A stretch of 64,000 nt of DNA from Macrotis lagotis (GCF_037893015.1 NC_133664.1:131282600-131346599); one strand, 5' to 3'. Positions 23,005 through 34,889 are shown, counted from the stretch's first letter. Numbers and translations: made by a program. The notes: a model not told the origin generated them from the letters alone.

Positions 23005-23645
23005 AATCAACTGAAGCTATCAAGATAGACTTTCTATGGAAGTTCTCATAAAAACTGAGTCTTGAAGGAAAGTAGAGGTTCTTTGAGGTGAAAATGAGAA
23101 GAAAGTGCATTCCAAACAAAAAGAGTCTTTGCACATGCCCCTTAGGGGGAAAAAAAAAAGGAATGCCATTTTCAGGAAATAAAAAGTAGGTCATGTTGAC
23201 TGGAATAGAGATTAAATCAAGAATAATGCTAAGAAGCCTAGAAATGAAAGTTGGAGCCCGAAAGAGAAAGGCTTTAAAAACGGGAGTTTTGCATTTGATC
23301 CTGGAGTCGAGAGGGAGCCACAGAAGTTTCATGAGTAGGAGGGGACAGAGAATTACAATGTTCCAGATAGTTTTAGGAATAGCATTTTCAAAGTTCTATG
23401 GTAGATGGACTTAGAGAGGGGAGAGACTCAAAGCAGAGAGTCTAATTAGAAGTCTATTGTTAGAACTTGGGGAAAGACAAAGGAGGCCCAGATAAAGACA
23501 TGGCTATGTAAGCAGAGAGAAGGACAAGAGACACTTTGATGATAGAATAATCAGACTTGGCAACTGGATGGATATGATGGGATGAAGGAGAAGGAGGAAC
23601 TGAGAGCAACTCTGAGATCATCTTTGGAGGCCGAAAAGATTATTT
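23005..23645 (-). mobile_element. L2 LINE fragment, antisense
   Basis: 'tttgcatttgatcctggagt', 'gagggagccacagaagtttc' and 'cttggcaactggatggatat' in the order of antisense L2 ORF2. The minus frame is broken repeatedly. Confidence 0.75.
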
Positions 23646-23699
23646 ATGCATTAGGGTCAAATCCACATCATGGGTTTTCAAGTTACTTAAGATAAAATA

Positions 23700-23940
23700 A
23701 GTTAATCAGTTTATAATGTTTTAAAAAATAGATTTGACAGTTCTGTAGTTTACAAAAAGATTTTCTCCAGTATAATCCCATGAGGCAGGGGGTTCAAGTG
23801 TATTTCTCTTCATTCTCTAGAAAGAAACTAAGTCTTTAAAAGGTAAAATGACAATCTGGATGACAGTATCAGATATGAAATGTGACTGCAGACCTCCTGA
23901 CTTCAAATCAAGAAATCTTTCCAAGACTATCATCTACTCT
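23700..23940 (-). mobile_element. Ther-1/MIR-type SINE, diverged
   Basis: Reverse order of MIR blocks with heavy change; 'cagacctcctgacttcaaat' is the clearest piece. Confidence 0.5.
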
Positions 23941-23961
23941 AATGGTATGTTGAAGCAATTT

Positions 23962-24400
23962 TCTTCAAAAAATGGCTTTCCCATGATTGTACAAATATAA
24001 CATATCAGATTCCTCACTATCATGGGGAGAGGGTAGAGAAGGAAAAGAAGCAGAAAAAAATGTGGAATTCAAAATCTTACAAAAAAATCAATGTTGAATG
24101 ATTAATGTAGAAATATATTTAATGTTTTATATGATTGCACATGTATAACCTAAATCTGATTGCTAACCATCTCAAGAAGGAATAAGAAGGGGGTGGCTAG
24201 GTGGCGCAGTGGATAGAGCACCGGCCTTGGAGTCAGGAGTACCTGCGTTCAAATGCAACCTCAGACACTTAATAATTACGTAGCTATGTGGCCTTGGGCA
24301 AGCCAATTAACCCCATTGCCTTGAAAAAAAAAAACTAAAAAAATATTTGTTTTAACATGTAATTGGGGAGAAATGAAATACTATATTAAAAAAGGTAAAT
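23962..24400 (+). mobile_element. Two L1 tail pieces with a SINE inserted
   Basis: L1 3'-UTR sequence occurs at 23962-24110 ('gattgtacaaatataacata' .. 'aaaatcaatgttgaatga') and again from 24103 ('gattgcacatgtataaccta'), so part of the L1 tail is present twice in tandem. The second piece is interrupted by the SINE at 24188-24342 and resumes with 'aacatgtaattggggag'. Confidence 0.65.
24188..24342 (+). mobile_element. WSINE1-like SINE, near consensus
   Basis: 'ggtggctaggtggcgcagtg' head through 'ggccttgggcaagccaatta' and an A-rich tail. Low divergence. Confidence 0.95.
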
Positions 24401-24569
24401 ATAACCTGTTAAACAGACAAAAAAACCTATTGACATACAAATGGAAAGAACAGCAATAAAAACTTTGAACAATGTGTCATTAAAAAATGGTTTTCCATTT
24501 GATTTATATTGTTATCTAAGTAATATAAAAACATAAGTATAACAACAGACTAGAATATAACCAGAATAT

Positions 24570-24775
24570 AATGAGATTTATAAAGTGTGTTTTTCCCCCT
24601 CACAAATGCCTTTTGAATATGATGATATAATTACTATTATCCCCATTTTGTGGATAAAGAAGAAACTGGGAAATGGAGAGGTATCAATTTGCCCTTATAA
24701 AACTAGTGCTAGCAAGAAATGAAACCTAGATCATCTGTCTGTCTTGAGTGCTATTATACAATTTTGCCTCATGAG
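24570..24775 (-). mobile_element. Ther-1/MIR-type SINE
   Basis: 'attactattatccccatttt' and 'gtggataaagaagaaactgg' mark the reversed core. The head end is eroded. Confidence 0.6.
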
Positions 24776-25299
24776 GGAAAAAGCATGTTTGACCATTGGA
24801 AAAATCCCAAAAAATTACAGCATCACAACTAACTAAATGGTACATCTGTTTCTCCTCAAAAGTAAAGCCTTAAAAAAAAGAAACTAAAAATAATCCCTGA
24901 GGTATAAAATTTTAGAAACTGAATATTTTCAGTTAGCTGTCACCTTAGGCAAAGGACATGTCTTTTTTTTCCCTGCTCAAAATATACATATGAAATAATA
25001 ATATAATGGAAGTATGAAAAAAGTCAGTTCAGCAGGAAATATTTGCATGTTGCTTTCTAATTAAATATATATACATATATATATATATAAAACCAGTTAT
25101 ACCTAAATAATATACCATTACATGTAAAAAAAGTTTCTATATGAAATCATACAGTACATTACACATTTATGCTCAATTAAGCTTTCAGGACAAACTAAAT
25201 ATCTTTTTATTCATCTCTTAAGGGACTACTATATCTGCCAAAACTATTCCTTCTAATCCTCTCTTCTCCAAGTACCATTTCCCTCATTTTCAAAGAAGA

Positions 25300-25339
<40 letters not shown>

Positions 25340-25349
25340 ACACACACAG
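25300..25349. repeat. (CA)n microsatellite
   Basis: About 50 bp, interrupted once by 'cata'. Confidence 0.97.
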
Positions 25350-25710
25350 AGACACTCCATCAACTCCTTTCCTTAATCCTAGTATACTCTATCATTCTAT
25401 GTTCCTTCCCTCTAGACTCAAAGAATGAAAAGAACCTCTTTTCCATGTCAAAGCTAAATCTTCTTCTCTTTAAATGGGGGATATGAAGCAGGGACTGACC
25501 AATGAAATTACAGTCCTTAAAAAATGCTAAAATTTGTCTTTCCTGATAGGTATACTAAGTAGACACAGACATTCTCTGACTTCATAAGTCTGCTTCTGGT
25601 TATAAATGACTAAGGAGCTGATGCTATGTGGTGACAGAGTTTTCCCACTGGGCTGATGATTCATGAGTTGCTGGTCTGAAAATCCTTTTATATAAGAGAA
25701 ATCTGTTGAT

Positions 25711-25732
25711 GTGTGTGTGTGTGTGTGTGTGT
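25711..25732. repeat. (GT)n microsatellite
   Basis: Eleven uninterrupted GT units. Confidence 0.97.
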
Positions 25733-27049
25733 CCCCTCTTGGAATCAAATGAGACAGAACTACTATGAACTTCTTGATAAAGAAAAGGGCAATTGTAGAT
25801 GATCCCACTCAGTCATTCAGAAGATATCAGAGAGTGCATGTGTCTTTGGTTCTTTTATGTTTTGTTCCTTACTTATATTAGGCAAATGAATGTTTTCAAA
25901 GCAATAAAACTTATAATAGTTCTGTCCCATTCAGTTCCAGGATCTGTCCTATGCCTGTCTTGGTTAAGTTAACTCTCCCAAATATTATCTATATTATGTT
26001 AAAATAAAATCAATTATACCTCTGTTGAAAAATCATTCCTATTTATAGATACATATGGGTACATATGTGTAGACACATATATGTATATATATATAGATAT
26101 ATAGATATATATGAAAGAGGCAATTGTAAATTATATAGATGACTTTAGATATAGAAATTGATAGTATGCTTCCAGAAACCTTCTTTTGGTTCTGTGATGC
26201 TTACCTTCAGCAAATGACCCAAGAGTCAAAACCAGTCCACCTTATTTACAAATATAAAGATTATTCTTACTCTTCGCTCTACAGAAACAGATGGGCCTTT
26301 TAATTTTCTGATGTTTGATTTAAACCAACTAGAAGGAAGAAACCCTGGGCAAAGCTTGATACTCTGTTGCAATGAGGACTGAGAGTTGAATTACTCTTCA
26401 ATGGTTTATTAAAGGTTCTGTATTTTCCTTAGAATTCCAGGGATTTTAGTATATTGCAAACTGCATATGAGTCAATGATATAACAGCCAAGAAAACTCAT
26501 GTGATTTTGGACTGAAGAAAGTCATTATCATCCAAAATGAAGTACCACTGTACTTGCCCACAGTGCTCACTATGGATGGCCCTAGCTGCTGACCTCACTC
26601 AGTAAGGACAGTCCCAAGGAGATGGTAGAAGAGAGGAGTAAAGATACATGAAGCTTTCTTAGCATCGTTCAAGTCACTCTATATACATAATTCAGTCTTT
26701 TATTTTTATGGGGGTAGTGATCGCACACAGGGAAATAAGCTCCTAATAGTTATTTCAAGATAAAGTGGGGTCACTGAAGCAAGAGTAGGCTAGATTTCAG
26801 AAAACAAGACCACACACATACTTCCAGCCACATCTTCAGGGAGGAGAAAGCATTAGTAGTACAAAAGCATTATGAAAATAAACACTAAATAACATTCCTC
26901 TCCTCCAGACAATTATATTACAGTGTATTAAATCAATAGCTGTTGCTGCTCCCATTAGAAAAGAAAAATGTTTGTTCTGAAAAAAAGTTAATTTTTAAGA
27001 ACTAGGATTCATCATACCCTCATTTATTTCTCTTGAAATAACTGATCTA

Positions 27050-27205
27050 GGGGCAGCTAGGTGGTGCAGGGGATAGAGCACCGGCCCTGGAGTCAGGAGT
27101 ACCTGAGTTCAAATCTTACCTCAGACACTTAATAATTACCTAGCTGTGTGGCCTTGGGCAAGCCACTTAACTCCATTGCCTTGCAAAAACCTAAAGAAAA
27201 AAAAA
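27050..27205 (+). mobile_element. WSINE1-like SINE with perfect target-site duplication
   Basis: Full-length and close to the apparent consensus. It is bounded by the identical 14-mer gaaataactgatct at 27035-27048 and 27206-27219. The short A-rich tail is 'aaagaaaaaaaaa'. The intact duplication and low divergence suggest one of the youngest insertions here. Confidence 0.97.
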
Positions 27206-27219
27206 GAAATAACTGATCT

Positions 27220-28220
27220 TGTCTTTTTCATGAAGGTCTGAAAATAAAAACTGACCCATCAGGAGAGAAACATTCCAAAAACATGAATATATCTTTACAT
27301 GGCAAATGATTTCAAAATTTCATGTGCAGAATATCTGGGCCCGACTTGTTATTTAAATCCTTTTGTCAAAGCTTAGTATATCTTACTCAGTCCTGCATGG
27401 AACTATGGTATCAAAAATGAAAACTATCCATGTGAAATCATTGAAGGGTAAGTTGAAAGATATTTATAATTAGAAATGACTTGTAGGTGTTACCTCTATG
27501 GTATCTTTATTCTTTTAGTAAGGAAATTGTGACTATTACACTATAACATGCCTAGTTATATGTAAATTAAATAAATTAGGACTGTATGTGATTAAAGTGA
27601 TTCTGAATTACATTGCTTCAACATTAAATTGTGCTTATTTGGTTTTATGTAAATGGCATAAAAGTTGAAAATATTACATTTAAATAGGCATGAGCACTTC
27701 ACATTTAGGGATGGACAGGAAGAATATTTAAAAGCGGTTGTCAGAGTTGGATTTGAAAGGTCAAATATCTGATATGCATAAATAAAATCAGGTGGGAAGT
27801 ATGGACTATGCTTAATGTGACTTTTCAACTTAGTTACTGAAGGGAATGGAAGGATAAGGATATTCTATGTGCAAACAGTCAAGTACTTAGATTTAAACAG
27901 AACCCCAAGTTGCCTTTTATAGAAGTGACATCAAAATACACTAACCTCTGGATCAGAAGTCTTTCATTTAAGTCTTCCCTGTGCATTGATGTGTTGTGAA
28001 GAAGCACTTGAATAGCAAAACAAATAAATAAATAAATAAATATTTGTGTTATTAAACATGCAAATGCTCAACAATGTTTCTTATCTTTTCTAATTCAATT
28101 TCCCCTTTTTAGTACACAGGATTCATTACTCTCTGAGAAAGATGTTTCCATAATGGGAAGGAAAAAAAATTCTTTTAATTTTTCCCAGTCTGAAGATTTC
28201 ATGGGGTGGGGGGAACTGAT
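27220..28220. other. Unassigned DNA
   Basis: AT-rich. A short (AAAT)n run is at 28022-28044. Nothing coding seen. Confidence 0.45.
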
Positions 28221-28224
28221 TAAT

Positions 28225-28360
28225 GATTATCTTCAAAAGTTTAATCTTAGAGAATTGTATGGTATAAGAGAATTGGATCAGATCATACAGTTAGTATATG
28301 ATAGAATTGTGACTTGAACATGTGTCTGATTCTGAGGTTGGCCTTCCATCCCCTATATAA
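28225..28360 (-). mobile_element. MIR-type SINE fragment
   Basis: 'gatcatacagttagtatatg' and 'gacttgaacatgtgtctgat' resemble the reversed core and head side of MIR. Confidence 0.5.
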
Positions 28361-28654
28361 CATTACTTCTTTTGGAAAATTTAAAGGAAAAGGGAAAAAA
28401 AAGTGGAAATAAAGAGAAGAAAATGTTCACTTGCTTTCAGCTTTCAAGTATTGTTGTACTTCATTTGTTTTTATTTTAAAAGCTCCATATTTCTATTGAC
28501 TTTCTTCTTTTACTGAGGAGATTCAACATCTTCAGGAATTTAACTGATTTCACTGGGCATTTCCTTTTCCCTCTCTCTATTGTCTTTTTTTTTTTTTTTG
28601 CTTTTCCATAGTATATCTCTCATCTACAATGTCACTTACTTGTTTAGACTCACT

Positions 28655-28880
28655 CAGAGACAGCTGGTGGCACAATGGATAGAGTACTGGGCCTGGAGTC
28701 AGGGAAACTTGAATTCAAATTCATCTTCAGATACTAGCTGTGACATCCTGGGCAAATCACTTAACTTTTGTTTACCTCAATTTCTTCACTGTAAAATGGG
28801 AATATATATAATAGCAACTACTTTTTGTAAGGTTCATATGAGATAAAATTCATAAAGCATTTCTTTTAATGTTTAATCTT
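28655..28880 (+). mobile_element. Ther-1/MIR-type SINE
   Basis: Head 'gacagctggtggcacaatgg', core 'gggcaaatcacttaactttt', tail 'ggttcatatgagataaaatt' and 'cataaagcatttc'. Sense orientation, nearly full length. Confidence 0.75.
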
Positions 28881-29138
28881 GGTTTTTACATATATGTGCA
28901 TGTTTGGAGATGGAACCGGTGAGTATATGACTCACCCATGCCAGGTACTTCTGCATATGAACGGATTTCCCTCCCAACAGTTAATGTAGTCATAAGGGAA
29001 AGATGATAATGAATTATTAAACCATGATGAGAAATTATACTAATGATTAAAAAATAATGACTTACTGTAAAGATACTGCCATCTTAAGAGATCCATCATC
29101 CCCTTAGGAAGCCTGAACAACTTTCTCACTAATTGAAC

Positions 29139-29200
29139 TGTTGTTGTTTATCCTTAGTTCTTGAAGAGGGCCAAAACCTCAGAGAGGTGATATCATTGAT
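29139..29200 (-). mobile_element. Mar1-like SINE tail fragment
   Basis: 'tgttgttgtttatccttagt' and 'cttgaagagggcc' are the reversed RTE-type tail only. Confidence 0.6.
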
Positions 29201-29258
29201 GAAGACAAAACTCTTCAAAGAAGATGATGATGAATTAATCATCTTTGTTTTTGTCTAT

Positions 29259-30086
29259 TGATGTAGAGAATTATGAGTGTAACTTTAATGCTGTTAAAAT
29301 CTGGTTAATGTGGAAGGTTGTTTGTTCCTGAGATGTAAACTGACTTTGATTGATGATTGTATGCTGTCTCCCATTGACCCTGTTGTTTTGTATCTTGTCC
29401 CCCATTTTCTCCTCCATTTAACCTTGTGACAGGAAGGACCAGTAGGATACTGGTACGACAAGAAATGACAAGCTGAACTTGGAGGTGGAATACCTTGGGA
29501 CAGACAGGAAGGATCAATACATAGCTTGCCACTGGAAGATATCTGGCCAGAGGTGTATTACCACTCCCCAAGCACCACCCCTTGTCCAACCTGCCACAGA
29601 AATGTATTTAACAGGAAGTTCACCACCTCATTCTTTTCTTTCCTTCTTTTAACTCTAGCGGGATGGGGTTTTCCTCATACTTTTTCTTAAACTACATGAA
29701 GCACCATGGGCCTCCCCCATGCCATATGGCCAGACAAAGCTAAGCTGCATGGCTGCCTGCCCTTTTCTCTCTCTATCTCTTTCTTTCTCACTTTTACTCA
29801 CTCTATCCTGTTCTTAAAGTGGTTACTGCTTTTCTAGGAGTTTTAACCTATATATTTGTAATAATTTGCTCTAATAAAATCCTGAGGAGTCATAACAACC
29901 CAGAGAGAGGGCAATTCCTTTGCTTTTCAGTGGCCCCCAAATTTCTATGCTTATCAGGTTACCCCAAATCCCAGTGGCAGCACTATTTACAAATTAAAGC
30001 ACTTGACCTTTATGAGTTAGTCCTGTGTAAAACTGTGTGGGATCAGAACCATGTGTTACAGCCTTAGTTCTCCTTAAACAATCATC
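29259..30086 (+). mobile_element. Solo LTR-like element
   Basis: Begins TGATGTAGAGAATTATGAG. It carries a TATTTAA box at 29605, a pyrimidine-rich stretch around 29760-29800 and AATAAA at 29873, in the order expected of U3, R and U5. Same family as 20530-21300 and 49640-50086. No internal genes follow. The right edge (…caatcatca) is approximate and no clear target-site duplication was seen. Confidence 0.55.
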
Positions 30087-30413
30087 AGAAGACCCAGACC
30101 AGAGAGCAAAAAGGAGTTTTATTTGCTCTTCTCAATAAAAGGGCACAACCTCCATAACATGGGGAAGTGGAAACTTTGCATTTCTTACTGACTGGCTTTG
30201 AGCAAAAAGAAGACGCATTGAAACCCTGAGAGAGGCTTCACTCAGTTATAGTTCCAGTCAAAATCTGCCTATATAAGTCACTTCCCACTTCCTACCCAGA
30301 GGAAGAATTCCAATAGAGAATTCAGGTCATTCCTCCAAAGGAAATAAACTTAATGTTAAGTCCCATAACTCTGAGGTCATGTACTTTTGTTCAACCCAAA
30401 CTTCATAACCACC
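30087..30413 (-). mobile_element. Possible LTR, reverse orientation
   Basis: On the minus strand it has a TATATA-like box near 30275 and AATAAA near 30120 followed by a GT-rich end, an LTR-like order. No second copy in the window confirms it. Confidence 0.3.
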
Positions 30414-30865
30414 ACATGCAAGTGAATTGGATTTTAGTGAGAGAGGGTTGTGCAAAGTTACCAGCCTCACTCTCTCCTACAGATTTATATAGGTTAAGAG
30501 ATAAAATATAGATCAGATGACTGAAGATGACCCGGAAGGAAATGAGAGACCTCGTTTTTTTTTTTTTAGGTAGGGTCTTTAAAGGCTTTAAGTTTGACTG
30601 ATGCAATACCCATTCTGTGTTAAGACTGGATAAAAAGAAAATGAAGCAGAGAATGGCCTCTTTTAACCTAGACCAAAAAAAATAATTAATCTGGGAAGGG
30701 AAGACCCTCAGGGCTTCTGGTCAAACTGGAAACAATTACTATTTACATTCACTCTGAGCCTAAACAATGACCTCCCTGAGTTTGGACTGGATTCTATTGT
30801 TGGCCAGTCAATGAGAGCGAGAGTGAATTGAGTTTAAGGCACAATACTTAAGGAAAGAAATCCAG
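30414..30865 (+). mobile_element. Composite LTR-like element, copy 2
   Basis: The same two-part structure as 18005-18620: a reversed Mar1-like SINE block ('gcaagtgaattggatttta'), then 'tgatgcaatacccattctg', 'gggaagggaagaccctcagg' and 'ttacattcactctgagcc'. Its far end is interrupted by the L1 at 30866 and seems to resume at 31910. Confidence 0.5.
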
Positions 30866-31909
30866 CTGAAGACCTTAAAGTTAGCTATAGTCATATGAAA
30901 AAATGCTCTAAATCACTATTGATAAGAAAATGCAAATTAAAACAACTCTTGAGGTACTACTTCAAACCCATCAAATTGGTTACTATGACAGAAAAGGAAA
31001 ATGTTGGAGGGGATGTGGGAAAACCAGAACACTAATCATTATTTGGGGGGGTTGTGAATTGATCCAATGGTTTTGGTGAGCAATATGTAACTATGCCCAA
31101 AGGGTTATAAAACTGTGCATACCCTTTGATCCAACCATACCACTACTAGGTCTGAAACCCAAAGAAGTCATAAAAAAAAGGGAAAAGGATCCACATGTAC
31201 AAAAATATTTATAGTGGTCCTTTTTTGTGGAATGGCTGAACAAGCTGTGGTATATGAAATGGAATACTATTGTTCTATTAAAAATGATGAGCAGGCAAAT
31301 TTCAGAAAAACTTGGAAAGACTTCCATGAACTGATGTTGAATGAAGTGAGAAGAACCAAAAGAACATGGCAAATAGACATTGTGTAATGATCAATTATGA
31401 TAGACTCTTCTCAGCAATGCAGTGATTAAAGACAATTTCAAAAGACTTGTTATGGAAAATCCCATTCACATTCAGAGAAAAAAGTATGGAATCTGAATGC
31501 AGATCAAAGCATACTATTTTGACTTAAAAGAATTTTTTTTCTCTAAGTTTTCCCCTTTTGCTCTGATCCTTCTTTCACAACATGAATAATATTGAAAGAT
31601 GACTAACATGATTGTGCAGGTATAACTGATATCAGATTGCTTGCTGTCTTAGGGAGAGAAGAGGGAAAGGAAGGAGAGAGTAAATTTTAGAAAAAGGAAT
31701 GTTGAGGGTCAGCTAGGTGGCATAGTGGATAGAGTACTGGCCCTAGAATAAAGAGGACCTGAGTTCAAATCCCATCTCAGACATTTAATACTTAGTTGGG
31801 TGACCTTGGGCAAGTCACTTAACCCCATTGCATTGCAAAAACAAAACAAAACAAAATGAATTTTGAAAACTATCTCTACATGTAATTGGAAAAAATATTA
31901 AGATCAAAG
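30866..31909 (+). mobile_element. L1, 5'-truncated, with SINE insertion
   Basis: Contains the end of the L1 ORF2 region ('gaaaatgcaaattaaaacaa'), 'ccctttgatccaaccatacc', 'tggaatactattgttctatt' and the 3' UTR ending 'acatgtaattgg'. Flanked by 'aaagaaatccag' (30854-30865) and 'aaagaaatctag' (31910-31921), a target-site duplication with one change. Confidence 0.9.
31706..31852 (+). mobile_element. WSINE1-like SINE inside L1
   Basis: 'gtcagctaggtggcatagtg' to an (AAAAC)n tail. It interrupts the L1 'gaatgttgaaaacta' block, which is partly repeated on the far side as 'gaattttgaaaacta'. Confidence 0.93.
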
Positions 31910-31921
31910 AAAGAAATCTAG

Positions 31922-32550
31922 TCTGTAAACCCCAAGATATCTTGGGAGGATTTAGTGATTAAATTGTAAGTCAAATGACTATAATCAGGTGATAGAAAAA
32001 TGACTTCACCCAGACTGTCCTTTAAAAGGTTGAAGTACACTAGACACCATCCTGTACAAAAAACAAGTTTGTGGATTCTGTACTCTTACTGCTACCCCTC
32101 CCCCCCATGCCATGGCATCTAGTAATGGAGCTACTCATCCAGTAGGAAACACCCCAACCAGAAATTCAGGAGTAAGTCAGTTAAAAAGAGATCAAGGGTC
32201 AATTTTATGGGTTTGATCTTGATTGAGGATTTCTTGAGCTAAGTCAGAGCAGTATTTTTTTAAATATAAAATTGGCTATTATACTTTACACCTTGTTTAC
32301 TCTAGTAACAATCTCAAGATGGCATTCCAGTGTCTGGGTTCTGGCAGAGGTCTTTGTGCATCTGAAGTTGAGGAAGACCTTTAGCCCAGTCTGACTTTAC
32401 ATAAATAAGTAATTCTTCAGGATTCTTTGGCTGGTACAGGGTATTCTTTCCATAATACAGACTGCAACTTCTATATCTTGTCATTTTGTACAATTCTTGT
32501 CCATCTCCTATCATAAATCCTCTGAGGAAGAATGAATCATCATGCTGGAA
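31922..32550. other. Unassigned DNA, start may continue the composite LTR
   Basis: The first 100 bp may belong to the composite LTR split by the L1. The rest is unrecognised; an 8-C run is at about 32100. Confidence 0.35.
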
Positions 32551-32554
32551 GGAA

Positions 32555-33540
32555 TCTTATCATTCAATTCAACAAACATTGAAGACTCACAACGTCTAAT
32601 GTACTGATTGCGAAGGATTGAGTGTGTACAAATTTAATGTATGTTGCAGGAGTATGCTCCAGGTGTATTGGTTCAACCCTTCACAATCAGAGGTGAGGCT
32701 TAGCTCCACCTTACCTACTGCCCCCTTATTACACATCCCTGGTAGTATTGATGAGCGTACTAAGATATTACATTCTGTAAGAGAGGAATACAATTAGTAT
32801 GTGGATAAATACATACATAAGATATCCAGTCACTACAAAGTAATTTCAAGGGAATAAAAGCTCTAATTATAGAAGGAATACAGAGAAGCCCCTTATAATA
32901 GGTTCTATTTGAACTATACTTTGTAGGAAATTAGGGATTCTAAAAATTGGGGATTAGGGGGATTGGATTTCAGGCTTGGAATACAGCCTGTGCAAAACCA
33001 GAGAGACAGGAAATGCAAGGTTGTCTAGAGGGATCACTTAGTAGATCTGCAAAACTGGAATGAAGACCATACACAGGAGATTAATAATAAGACTGGAAAG
33101 GTGAGAGCCATACTAGAGAGGACCTCAAAAGCAAGGTTGAGGATTCTGTATCTCATCCTAAAGGCAATCAGGAAACAATGAAGATTTTGATTAAGGAAGT
33201 GACATGGTCAAATCCATGTTTTAGTAACATCAATTTGGCAGTCATGTGGAAATGAAAGAGAAGGAAGAGGTTAGACTGACTGAAATGCTATGCAATATAT
33301 TCTTCAGATGAGAACTGATGAGGGCCTAAACTAGTATAGTAGTTATAAAAGTAGAAAGAAGGGAAAAGATGTGAGTCAATGTGGAGATAAGATCAGTAAG
33401 AGTCAGTAATTAATTGAGTAGAATAGCTAAAGAAGAAGCAAGAGTCAAGGAAGATTGCAAGGTTAAATGTGGGTGACTGAAAGAAACATGATGCCTTCAA
33501 AAGAAAGGCAAGTTTTGAGAAGAGTTGTAAGGAAATAAAG
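32555..33540 (-). mobile_element. L2 LINE, antisense
   Basis: Starts with a diverged L2 terminus ('attcaacaaacattgaagac'). The part after 32870 is clearer: 'acagcctgtgcaaaaccaga', 'aataagactggaaaggtgag', 'aagtgacatggtcaaatcca' and 'atgagggcctaaac'. This is the antisense ORF2 C-terminal region. Confidence 0.7.
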
Positions 33541-33679
33541 TACTGTATTTTATTAGACTAGTACTATTCGTCTCTTTTTTGTAACTTATTTTATGATCAG
33601 CTCTCTTTTTTTCTGCTCATATATTTCCTATGTTTTAGTCATTATTGATAGAATAAGTTATTTTTCCCTACCATGTATC

Positions 33680-33890
33680 TCCCTCCTATTCAAAACTTGA
33701 ATGTCTCTCCTTTGACTATACAAAAAAAGTCAAGATTCCTCAATTTGACTTTCAAAGCCTTTCACAGCTTGGCCTTAAAATACTTTTCCAGTCTTCGCTT
33801 CAAAAATTCAGCTCAAACCCTCTGTTTACTCATTGTTTTGGAAACATGCTTTTTCCTTTGCTATTTCCATGCTTAGAAATTGCAACTCAA
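33680..33890 (+). mobile_element. L2 LINE fragment
   Basis: 'aaagcctttcacagcttggc' , 'acttttccagtcttcgcttc' and 'ctttgctatttccatgctta' follow the sense order of L2 ORF2. Confidence 0.65.
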
Positions 33891-34156
33891 ATATATGGTG
33901 CAAGACCAAATCTGACTAGGGGTTTTCATCTTTGCATACATATTGAGATTGCTCCATGGGGATCAGTACTAGGACCTAAAGTACATACATCTTCAATTCT
34001 CTATCAGCAAAACAAGCAAGCATCATTTGCCTGTGGAACTGCTTTGCCCCTACTGTTCTCAATCCTAACAAATAGACAAACCAAAGTGGGCCAGATGATT
34101 AGGACAAGTCTTTTTTTATCTTTTTTTCTATCTTTTATCTTTTATCTTTTTATCTT

Positions 34157-34157
34157 T

Positions 34158-34209
<52 letters not shown>
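34157..34209. repeat. (TTTC)n microsatellite
   Basis: About 13 uninterrupted units. Confidence 0.97.
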
Positions 34210-34300
34210 TTTTTTTAAAACAAGTCTTAAAAGCATTCAGGAAGACCCAAGGGAACAGATAGCATCAGGGAAGTTTGTCAAAATGAAGTAGAATGATATC

Positions 34301-34350
34301 CCAGGCCAGTCATTGCCTCATACTCATACACATACATACACACATGCACA
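34301..34350. repeat. 50-bp duplicated segment, copy 1
   Basis: Identical to 34823-34872 except at one base (gcct versus tcct). It starts ccaggccagtcatt and runs into a short CA-rich stretch. Confidence 0.9.
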
Positions 34351-34444
34351 ATCAACACACAAGAAATAAAAATCTTTGGTTGAAAGTAACAGGCAGAAAT
34401 CTGGCAGCACCTTATAAAAACTCACCTTTAGAGTGAAAACTTTT

Positions 34445-34520
34445 TGAAGTATCCCCAGAATTTAGTATAATGTCTAGGACACAGTGGGCATTTTAATGAT
34501 TGTTGACTTAACTGACCTGG
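34445..34520 (+). mobile_element. L2 3'-end fragment
   Basis: 'tatccccagaatttagtata' then 'gggcattttaatgattgttg', a sense L2 terminus. Confidence 0.6.
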
Positions 34521-34822
34521 AGCTTACAAGTAAGACTATCTGTAACAAGGATTATGAATAACAAAGTTGAGCCCCAGTTCCATAGGAACTCATTTCAAAG
34601 GCACGTTATTATATGGGAAGCAAGACAAATTAACCCAGTGACAAGACCAGGGTTTAAGGCAGAGGGGCTTAGGTATGGGGACGAAAACAAAAAATTGGTA
34701 CCATATAAGAGCTGGTAACACAAATTACTTGATGCTGAGCTTCTAAAATTATGAATCTGTGGGTTTTAATATTTTCTTTGTCTACCTTCCAAATGAGCTC
34801 ATTGGATTCCGGGACCTGGGAG

Positions 34823-34872
34823 CCAGGCCAGTCATTTCCTCATACTCATACACATACATACACACATGCACA
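34823..34872. repeat. 50-bp duplicated segment, copy 2
   Basis: Partner of 34301-34350, direct orientation, 522 bp away. Flanks differ. Confidence 0.9.
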
Positions 34873-34889
34873 CATATGTGAGAAGTGTT

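Larger units (their letters stand above)
24780..27034. other. Repeat-poor stretch with microsatellites
   Basis: 2.25 kb without a transposon I can name. It has (TA)n at 25064-25089, (CA)n at 25300-25349, (GT)n at 25711-25732 and a TA/GA-rich run at 26077-26113. No open frame above 93 codons, and the longest one (25527-25808, minus) includes the translated (GT)n. Confidence 0.5.
33891..34444. other. Unassigned DNA with (TTTC)n
   Basis: (TTTC)n spans 34157-34209 and is preceded by a diverged TTTTATC run. The first half of a duplicated 50-bp segment (see 34301-34350) lies here. Confidence 0.45.

Noticed and set aside
33846-34262. 138-codon plus-strand open frame
   Set aside because: Its C-terminal half is the translated (TTTC)n repeat and its first part is an L2 remnant.
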